From: an uncultured Clostridia bacterium
Lineage (GTDB): Bacteria; Bacillota; Clostridia; Christensenellales; Borkfalkiaceae
Length of the DNA: 64,000 bases
Direction of reading: 5' to 3'
Assembly: GCA_944358655.1 (NCBI GenBank)
Contig: CALVRO010000002.1
Coordinates: forward strand, 1-64,000
The translations under genes and the position numbers were made by a program. The notes under the pieces are model-generated. The model did not search any database. It was not told the origin of the DNA and saw nothing but the letters and a program-made list of their open reading frames with translations. Shown here piece after piece: positions 54,401 to 61,522 of this stretch. How positions within the stretch are numbered: position 1 is the first letter of the stretch; each line of letters starts with the position of its first letter.

Positions 54401-55518
54401 ACGTCATACGCTCGCTGGGCATCGAGTGCACCGAAGTAGCCCGTCTTTCTACCAACGACGACATCTTCAAACTCATGGACGAGGGCAAGATAGACTATAT
54501 CGTCTATACGGGCAAGACGGATATCGAGTCGATAACCAACTATATTTCGCTCCATCATCACGCCATTCTGCTCGGCATCACCGTGCTCACTTCGCTCGAT
54601 ACTACCAACGCCCTCGCAGACGTTATCGCGGGAAGATACAATCAGTTCAATACCGAGCTCGTCGATATCAACCACCTCAGGAAGGACAAACTCAAGCTCG
54701 AGTTCGTCAAGATGCAGTCGTGCGGCAACGATTACATTTTCTTCAACAACATGGAGGGCTACATCACCTGTCCCGAGTCGCTGGCCATCAACTTTGCCGA
54801 CAGGCACTACGCCATCGGCGGCGACGGCATCATCCTGGTTGAAAAGTCGGATATCGCCGACGCAAAAGTAAGGGTGTTCAACAGGGACGGCTCCGACGCG
54901 GGCATGGCGGCGAACCCCATGAGGATAGCCGCAAAGTATCTCTACGACGCAGGCATGACCGAAGGCGACGAGGTAACGCTCGAGAGCGGCGGGTCAGTTG
55001 CAAAACTGTCGGTATCCTGCTTCAATAACGAGGCAAGCTCGGTGTGCGTCAGCCTTGGCTGCGGCAGGATAAGCGACGTGCCCATGCCCGATCTCGCCAC
55101 CTACAAAAAGTACGGCGGCACGGACAGCGTTGCGCACAAGGTGGCCGTCGGCAAAAATCATCTCGTCACCTTCCTCGACAAGATAGACGACGTCGACTTC
55201 GAGGACTTTACGCAGGAACTCGCCTCTGCGGACGCCGATCTCTATGGCGGCGCCGACTTTGTGGAGTGCGTAAGGGTAGTCAACAACGTCACCGTGCGCA
55301 TGCGCGTATTCGACAAGATTAACGGCGAAACGTGGTCGTGCGGGACGGCTGCGGCGGCTGCCGCCATGGCTGCCATAGGCCGCGGCGACTGCGCGCGCGG
55401 GGAGATAATCACCGTCAAACTCAAGGGCGGCGACCTCTTCGTGAAGATAAACGACGACGGCTCCGTCGAAGTCGACGGCCCCGTCAAGCGCGCCTTCAAG
55501 GGCATAATCGAAATTTAA
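51466..55518 (+). CDS. carB: carbamoyl phosphate synthase large subunit fused to a degenerate DapF-like domain
   Basis: This protein has 1350 residues. Residues 1-1070 are a complete CarB: two ATP-grasp halves ([20 protein letters not shown] and [20 protein letters not shown]) and the C-terminal MGS-like regulatory domain ([17 protein letters not shown]). From about 1076 to the end, a full-length diaminopimelate epimerase fold follows directly: [45 protein letters not shown]. The second catalytic Cys is kept, but at the first site the usual CGNGxRC is replaced by AANPMRI, so ordinary epimerase activity is doubtful. An AGGAAGG at 54679-54685, just before the domain, may be a relic ribosome site of a once separate dapF. 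No stop or frameshift separates the parts. Confidence 0.9.
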   Translation: [1350 protein letters not shown]

Positions 55519-56646
55519 ATGATATATCTCGACAATGCGGCAACTACGCGGCCGGACGAGCAATGTCTGGCCGAGGCCGCGGTATATTTAAAAGAAAAAT
55601 ATTTCAATCCTTCCGCATTATATGCGGAAGGATATAATTTGCACCGCGCTCTCGGGGGGGCGAGGGAGAGCATACTTTCGCATGTCGCCGACAAGCGCGA
55701 GTATTCGCTCGTCGTCACTTCATGCGGCACCGAGGCGGACAACCACGCGCTGTTCTGCGGAGGCAGAAGGGGCAACGTCGTCACCACGCTTGGCGAGCAC
55801 GCCGCCGTCTTTTCGGCCGCAAACGAACTAAAGGCGCGCGGGATAGAGGTGCGCTTCGCCCCGCTAAACGGCGACGGCAGCGTCGATGTGCGTGAGTTGC
55901 TTGCTTTGGTAGACGACAAGACCTCGCTCGTCTCGGTCATACACGTCAACAACGAAACGGGCGCCGTAAACGACGTCAACGCCATAGCCGAAGCCGTCAA
56001 GGCTAAAAACCCCCGCGCGCTCTTTCACGCCGACGGCGTGCAGGCCTTCGGAAAGATGCCCTTCAGGCTGAGCCGCGATATCGATATGTACTCGGTTAGC
56101 GCTCACAAGATCGGCGGCGTTAAGGGTACGGGTGCGCTGATAAAGAAGAGCAAGCTCGTATTAAAGCCCTATATCTTCGGCGGAGGTCAGGAGAGCGGGC
56201 TGCGGAGCGGCACCGAAAACGTGTTCGGCACTATGATGTTCCGCCTCGCCGCCGACCGTGCCTACGCCGATATTGCGCGCTCCTTCGAACATGTCTCCGC
56301 GCTCAACAAGGAATTGTGGGACAGGCTGGATAAGGGGCTGTTCAACCGCATCTCGCCCGAGGGCGGATCGCCCTATATCCTTACCGTGGCGGCGCCCGGC
56401 GTGCGCGGCGAGACCATTCTCCACGAGTGTGATGACGCCGGACTGCTGATAGGAACGGGCTCGGCCTGTTCGTCGAACAGCAAAAAGAGGTATTCGCGCG
56501 TCATTCTCGCCTGCGGCATAGACGAAATCGCCGCAGACGGCATACTCAGGCTTTCGTTCAGCCCCAAAAACAGCCGCGAGGAAGTTATAGAGGCCGCGCG
56601 CATACTCAACGACATAGTAGCAAAAAGAAGAGAGATAATGTCCTGA
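55519..56646 (+). CDS. iscS: cysteine desulfurase (IscS/NifS family)
   Basis: This is a PLP enzyme of 375 residues that takes sulfur from cysteine. The N-terminal MIYLDNAATTRPDEQC is typical, the PLP lysine is in SVSAHKIGGVKGTGAL, and the mobile-loop cysteine is in GTGSACSSNSK. It starts at the base after the carB stop. thiI follows after one base, the classical pair in which the desulfurase hands persulfide sulfur to ThiI for tRNA 4-thiouridine. Confidence 0.92.
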   Translation: MIYLDNAATTRPDEQCLAEAAVYLKEKYFNPSALYAEGYNLHRALGGARESILSHVADKREYSLVVTSCGTEADNHALFCGGRRGNVVTTLGEHAAVFSAANELKARGIEVRFAPLNGDGSVDVRELLALVDDKTSLVSVIHVNNETGAVNDVNAIAEAVKAKNPRALFHADGVQAFGKMPFRLSRDIDMYSVSAHKIGGVKGTGALIKKSKLVLKPYIFGGGQESGLRSGTENVFGTMMFRLAADRAYADIARSFEHVSALNKELWDRLDKGLFNRISPEGGSPYILTVAAPGVRGETILHECDDAGLLIGTGSACSSNSKKRYSRVILACGIDEIAADGILRLSFSPKNSREEVIEAARILNDIVAKRREIMS

Positions 56647-56647
56647 A

Positions 56648-57802
56648 ATGGAAAAGGTAATAATAATCAGATACTGCGAACTCTATCTCAAGGGAAAAAA
56701 CCGCGGTTTTTTCGAGAGACAGTTTGCAATAAATATTGAAAGAGCTTTAAAGGGGCTCAGACATGAGCTTCGCCGCCGCAGCGGCAGATATCTTGTGGAG
56801 GCGTTCGACGCGCAGGAGATCGACGAGATAGTCAACCGCCTAAAAAAGGTGTTCGGCATACACACGCTGTCGGTGGCGCTCAAAGTTAAGAGCGACATGG
56901 ACAACATTTATCATGCCGCCGAACAGGTCGCTCCGCAGAGCGGCACTTTCAAAGTGGAAACACACCGCGCCGATAAGACCTTTCCCCTCAACTCCATGCA
57001 GATAAGCGCGGAGATAGGCGGAAGGCTGCTCGATAAATTCAGCGGACTGTCAGTCGACGTACACGAGCCGCAGAATACTGTATTTGTCGACGTGCGCGAG
57101 GACGGCACCTCGCTCGTGTTCGGCAGTTTCATAAAGGGCGCCGACGGCATGCCCGTCGGCAGCGCGGGGAAGGGCCTGCTGCTCATATCGGGCGGTATCG
57201 ACAGCCCCGTAGCGGGTCACATGATAGCCAAGCGCGGCATGGCGATAGAGTGCGTGCACTTTCACAGCTATCCCTACACAAATCTTCAGGCCAAGGAAAA
57301 GGTCATAAAGCTCGCATCTATACTCTCCGAATACACCTGCGGCACGACGGTGAACGTCGTAAAGGTGACGCACATTCAGGAGGAGATACACAAAAAATGC
57401 AACGGCGAGTACATGGTAACGCTCCTCAGGCGCTTCATGATGCGCATTGCCGAAAGGGTCGCCAAGAGCCGCGGCGCGCAGTGCATAATTACGGGAGAGA
57501 GCCTCGGCCAGGTTGCCAGCCAGACCATTGAGGGAATGGCGTCGTCCAATTCCGTAATAGAAGATCTGCCCGTTTTGCGGCCGCTCTGCGGTTTCGACAA
57601 AAACGAAATAATAGCGAGGAGCAAGGAGATAGGCACCTACGACACGTCCATTCTCCCCTACGAGGATTGCTGTACGGTATTCCTGCCCAAACACCCCGTC
57701 ACACGCCCCAAGATAGAGGACGTGCTCGCCGAGGAGGCCAAGCTCGACGTGGAGGCGCTGATATCCGAAGCTATGCAGACGCTCGAAGTTGTGGAATTAT
57801 AA
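56648..57802 (+). CDS. thiI: tRNA 4-thiouridine synthase ThiI
   Basis: This enzyme of 384 residues modifies U8 of tRNA. An N-terminal ferredoxin-like domain and THUMP domain (about 1-165, with YCELYLKGKNRGFFE) are followed by the PP-loop ATPase with LLISGGIDSPVAG (about 178-190). The E. coli-type C-terminal rhodanese domain is absent, as usual in Firmicutes, so thiamine sulfur transfer is not implied. It sits next to iscS, its sulfur donor. The region 57803-57933 after it is AT-rich without a clear terminator. Confidence 0.94.
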   Translation: MEKVIIIRYCELYLKGKNRGFFERQFAINIERALKGLRHELRRRSGRYLVEAFDAQEIDEIVNRLKKVFGIHTLSVALKVKSDMDNIYHAAEQVAPQSGTFKVETHRADKTFPLNSMQISAEIGGRLLDKFSGLSVDVHEPQNTVFVDVREDGTSLVFGSFIKGADGMPVGSAGKGLLLISGGIDSPVAGHMIAKRGMAIECVHFHSYPYTNLQAKEKVIKLASILSEYTCGTTVNVVKVTHIQEEIHKKCNGEYMVTLLRRFMMRIAERVAKSRGAQCIITGESLGQVASQTIEGMASSNSVIEDLPVLRPLCGFDKNEIIARSKEIGTYDTSILPYEDCCTVFLPKHPVTRPKIEDVLAEEAKLDVEALISEAMQTLEVVEL

Positions 57803-57933
57803 ATCAAAGCTTTATCTTCAGTAAACAGCAGATAATTAAACAATCTTCTAATTAAATAACCTTCGGGTATTTTTAAATAACATTTGGGCATTTAAAGAGA
57901 GGCGGAAGGGGTTAACGACATCTGACGACATCT

Positions 57934-60132
57934 TTACAGGTCTGAATACCAATTCTTTTTAGTAATATCGGGCGGAAGTTCAATATGTCGGTCTTCAAGG
58001 TCGACGGAAAAGACATGGCTTTCGCCCATATATTTTTTGCCTTCAAAGAGGTAGTAGGGGGTTATTGTCATCTTTCCCCGTTGGGAAGAGAGGGATAATT
58101 TCAAATCTTTGCAATACGGCCCGTCGTACACAACATTATCGTCGAATTTTATAAGATATGAATAGTATTTTGTCTGACATAATACTACGAATATTTTGTT
58201 GTTTTCAGCCGTAACATACGGCTGTTGTATGGTGGGGTGCGAAAATTTACTGCTTTTGGCCGAGGGAATGTTGCCGCTTAAACATTTTACCTGAAATTTG
58301 TTTATGTCCGGCGAAATATCTTCCGCGAGAACAATTTTGCCGAAGTTTATATAGTCGTCGCGGTCTATCTGTATAACCTTTGTGCCCTCGTCTTTTTCGA
58401 GGGGCGGAGGGGCCTTTTTATATATTTCGGGCAGTATTTTTAAAAGTACGTTGCAGCAGCTCCCGCCTCCCGTTATATCGCTTTTATCGTTGTTTCTGTC
58501 GCCCATCCAGACGGCTATCGTGTGCTGCGAGGTGTATGCTATGGCATAGGCGTCGGTGTTGCCCTCTCTATCGCCGCAGGTGCCCGTCTTTGATGCTATT
58601 TCATAGCCTATATTTTTTAGTTTTTTTGCCGTACCCTCGACGGAGGTCTGTATAAGCGTCTGATTTATCAGCGAACACGTTCCCTTGGAAAAGGCCCGCC
58701 TGTAATTGCCTTCGGCCGTATAGATGACTTTGCCCCGGCTGTTTTCTATGCTTTTTATGAACTTCGAAGGCCCGTAAATTCCGCCCCGTCGGAAGGTGGT
58801 GTACCCGTCGCACAGCGTCTTTATAGTCACGCCGTACTTCATTCCTCCGAGAGCGAGCGCCAGGTTTTCGTCCTCCTTGTCAAGCGCTATTCCGAGTTTT
58901 TCGGCGTACTCTTTGGCTCTGTCCGTAGTCAGGCTGTTCATAATTTTTACGGCGGGGATATTGTAACTCTTTATCAGGCTTTCGGCCGCCGTCACGGTTC
59001 CGTGGTACTTGCCGTCGTGGTTTTTGGGCGAATATCCGCCGAAGCTGACGGGCGAGTCGTCTATCTTCGTAAAGGTGTGTATTAGTTTTTCCTCTATTGC
59101 CGGAGCGTAGACGAGGAGGGGCTTTATTGTCGAGCCCGGCTGTCTCACCGCGTTTGTAAGAGTGCCGGCCAGCGCGCATACGCCGTTTTGCCCGTCTGTG
59201 ATGATTATCGCGCCGTCGGCGTCGAAGGCGACGCTCTCCGCCGCCCTTTGTGCGTTTTGGTCGAGGTAGGTGTAGACTTTGCATCCCGCAAGCTCTGTGT
59301 AGCAGTCCAGCCCCAACGCCTCGAGCTCCGAGGCTGCGCCGTCCAGATATCTGTTTGCGAAGAACGCCTCGTCGTTTTTTATGGCGCCTATCGGCTGAGT
59401 CGTGGCCTCTTTGTACTCTTCCTCGGTGATGAACCCGCAGTCGAGCATGCTCTTTAAAACCAAATTACGCCTTTTCAGGCATTTTTCTTCGTCCTTGAAC
59501 GGGGAGTAATTGTTCGGCGAGGACAGAAGGCCCGCAAGCGTCGCGCTCTCGGTCAGCGACAGATCGGCCGCGTCCTTTGAAAAGTAAAAGCGGGCCGCGC
59601 TCTGCAGGCCGTAGCAGCTGTGCCCGAAATAGATAGTGTTGAGGTACATTTCGAGTATCTCGTCCTTCGAATATCTCTTTTCGAGCTGTCGTGCAAGTTT
59701 TATTTCCACAAGTTTGCGCTTTATCGTCTTTTTGTTTGAAAGGTGGGTATTCTTTACAAGCTGTTGGCTGATGGTGGAGGCGCCCTCTTTGAAAGAGAGT
59801 CCGGCCATGTTTTTGAACAGCGCCTTTACCATCCTTGCCGGGTCGAGGCCGCCGTGACTGTAAAATCTTCTGTCCTCCGAGGCTATGAAGGCGTTCTTTG
59901 TGTAGTCGTGCAGTTTGTCCGCCGTCACGGTCGAGCGGTTGCCCTCTATGGAGGAAGTGGCAATTTTATTGCCTTCGGCGTCGCAGAATGTGACGCTTTG
60001 GCTGTAATTTACAAGCTTTGTTTCGTCGAGCCTCGCCCCCGAAGTCACCGTTATATATACCATTGTCAGCGACAGCGCCAGCGCGCCGCCTATCAACAGC
60101 AGGGCGAGCGCTATTTTCATTATTTTTTTCAT
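57934..60132 (-). CDS. class A penicillin-binding protein (PBP1A-like)
   Basis: This bifunctional wall synthase has 732 residues. The N-terminal membrane anchor lies at about 4-30. The GT51 glycosyltransferase has EDRRFYSHGG (catalytic Glu) and ASTISQQLVKN (about 80-230). The transpeptidase has GSTIKPLL (catalytic Ser), KSYN and the KTGTCGDREG triad. About 130 residues of beta-rich tail follow. Codon use is somewhat more AT-rich than neighbours. No Shine-Dalgarno precedes the ATG; a minus-strand promoter lies so close that the mRNA is predicted leaderless. It is divergent from miaB. Confidence 0.92.
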   Translation of the reverse strand: MKKIMKIALALLLIGGALALSLTMVYITVTSGARLDETKLVNYSQSVTFCDAEGNKIATSSIEGNRSTVTADKLHDYTKNAFIASEDRRFYSHGGLDPARMVKALFKNMAGLSFKEGASTISQQLVKNTHLSNKKTIKRKLVEIKLARQLEKRYSKDEILEMYLNTIYFGHSCYGLQSAARFYFSKDAADLSLTESATLAGLLSSPNNYSPFKDEEKCLKRRNLVLKSMLDCGFITEEEYKEATTQPIGAIKNDEAFFANRYLDGAASELEALGLDCYTELAGCKVYTYLDQNAQRAAESVAFDADGAIIITDGQNGVCALAGTLTNAVRQPGSTIKPLLVYAPAIEEKLIHTFTKIDDSPVSFGGYSPKNHDGKYHGTVTAAESLIKSYNIPAVKIMNSLTTDRAKEYAEKLGIALDKEDENLALALGGMKYGVTIKTLCDGYTTFRRGGIYGPSKFIKSIENSRGKVIYTAEGNYRRAFSKGTCSLINQTLIQTSVEGTAKKLKNIGYEIASKTGTCGDREGNTDAYAIAYTSQHTIAVWMGDRNNDKSDITGGGSCCNVLLKILPEIYKKAPPPLEKDEGTKVIQIDRDDYINFGKIVLAEDISPDINKFQVKCLSGNIPSAKSSKFSHPTIQQPYVTAENNKIFVVLCQTKYYSYLIKFDDNVVYDGPYCKDLKLSLSSQRGKMTITPYYLFEGKKYMGESHVFSVDLEDRHIELPPDITKKNWYSDL

Positions 60133-60139
60133 TAAAATT

Positions 60140-60169
60140 AGTATTCTTTAAAATAAGATTTTGTTGCAA
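60140..60169 (-). promoter_or_regulatory. promoter of the class A PBP, probably leaderless
   Basis: On the minus strand TTGCAA (60169-60164), an 18-bp spacer and AATACT (60145-60140) end seven bases before the ATG at 60132. The -10 matches four of six consensus bases. Confidence 0.42.
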
Positions 60170-60174
60170 AACAT

Positions 60175-60203
60175 TTGAAAAAAAGCGCAAAAAAATATAT
60201 AAT
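60175..60203 (+). promoter_or_regulatory. promoter of miaB, probably leaderless
   Basis: TTGAAA (60175-60180), a 17-bp spacer and TATAAT (60198-60203). The ATG at 60212 is eight bases after the -10, leaving no room for a ribosome site, and none is seen. Confidence 0.65.
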
Positions 60204-60211
60204 TATATTAT

Positions 60212-61519
60212 ATGGAAAAGTTTTATCATATTGTCACTTACGGCTGTCAGATGAATGTTCACGAGTCCGAAAAGATCGCGGGCATCCTCTCCGGCCTCGG
60301 ATACGTCGGCTGCGATAGAATAGAGGACGCCGACATTGTGGTGTTCAACACCTGCTGCATACGCGAAAACGCCGAAAACCATGCCTTCGGCAATATTGGT
60401 ATGCTCAAAAAGCTCAAGCAGTCCAAAAAGGATATGATAATAGCCGTGGGCGGCTGCCTCACCCAGCAGATGGGCAGGGCGGAGGATCTGCACGAAAAGT
60501 TCCCCTACGTCGATATTATTTTCGGCACGCACAATCTTCACTCGCTCGGCGACCTCATCTGCAGGAAGCTTAAGAGCAGGAAGGCCGTTATCGAGATAGA
60601 GGAGAGCGAGGGAGCCGTCTGCGAGGACGATAAGCCGCTCAGGACAAGCTATCCCAACGCGTGGGTCAACATAATGTACGGCTGCAACAATTTCTGCTCT
60701 TACTGTATCGTGCCCTATGTGCGCGGCAGGGAGAGGAGCAGGCGGTCGGAAAATATTATCCGCGAGGTGCGTTCTCTCGTAGACGAGGGATACAAGGAGA
60801 TAACTCTGCTCGGCCAGAACGTCAATTCCTACAGGGACGACATGTCCTTTCCCGAGCTGCTCGCAAAGATCGCCGATACGGACGCAAAGTTCCGCCTGCG
60901 CTTCATGACCTCGCACCCCAAAGATTTTTCGAGGGAGCTCGTCGAAGTGATGGCCTCCTATCCCAACATATGCCATTGCCTTCACCTGCCCGTGCAGAGC
61001 GGCTCGAACGCCGTTCTAGCCGCCATGAACAGAAGGTACACCGTAGAGCAGTATCTCGAAAAGGTTGAATATCTCCGCAGCCGCATACCCGACTGCGCGA
61101 TAACCACCGACCTCATTGTCGGCTTCCCGGGTGAAACGGACGCCGATTTCGAGGCGACTTGCGACCTTGTGGGAAAGGTGGGCTTTGCCTCGGCTTTCAC
61201 GTTCGTATATTCGAAGAGGACGGGGACAAAGGCGGCTTCAATGCCCGGCCAGGTGCCCGAGGAGGTCTCCAAGGAGCGCATTATAAGGCTTGTCGACCTC
61301 GTCAACAGTCAGACGCGCGAACTATCGAAGGGCTATGTCGGCAGGACGATAGAGATACTCTGCGAGGACTACGACAAAAAGAGGGGCATGTACCTCGGCC
61401 GCGACGAATACGGCAGGATGGGGTACTTTGCAAGCAACAAAGATCTTGTGGGCTCTTTTGTAAAGATAAAAGTTGAGCAGGCCAACGGCGTCTCGCTCAC
61501 GGGAAGCATAGCGGAGTAA
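60212..61519 (+). CDS. miaB: tRNA-2-methylthio-N6-dimethylallyladenosine synthase
   Basis: This is a radical-SAM methylthiotransferase of 435 residues acting on A37 of tRNAs that read UNN codons. The N-terminal TYGCQMNVHESEKI, with later Cys residues, binds one Fe-S cluster. GCNNFCSYCIVPYVRGRERSR-type sequence (CxxxCxxC) binds the radical cluster, and a C-terminal TRAM domain ends it. QMN rather than DKN after the first Cys separates it from RimO at 29.0 kb. mutS begins three bases after the stop, a common pairing. Confidence 0.95.
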   Translation: MEKFYHIVTYGCQMNVHESEKIAGILSGLGYVGCDRIEDADIVVFNTCCIRENAENHAFGNIGMLKKLKQSKKDMIIAVGGCLTQQMGRAEDLHEKFPYVDIIFGTHNLHSLGDLICRKLKSRKAVIEIEESEGAVCEDDKPLRTSYPNAWVNIMYGCNNFCSYCIVPYVRGRERSRRSENIIREVRSLVDEGYKEITLLGQNVNSYRDDMSFPELLAKIADTDAKFRLRFMTSHPKDFSRELVEVMASYPNICHCLHLPVQSGSNAVLAAMNRRYTVEQYLEKVEYLRSRIPDCAITTDLIVGFPGETDADFEATCDLVGKVGFASAFTFVYSKRTGTKAASMPGQVPEEVSKERIIRLVDLVNSQTRELSKGYVGRTIEILCEDYDKKRGMYLGRDEYGRMGYFASNKDLVGSFVKIKVEQANGVSLTGSIAE

Positions 61520-61522
61520 AAG

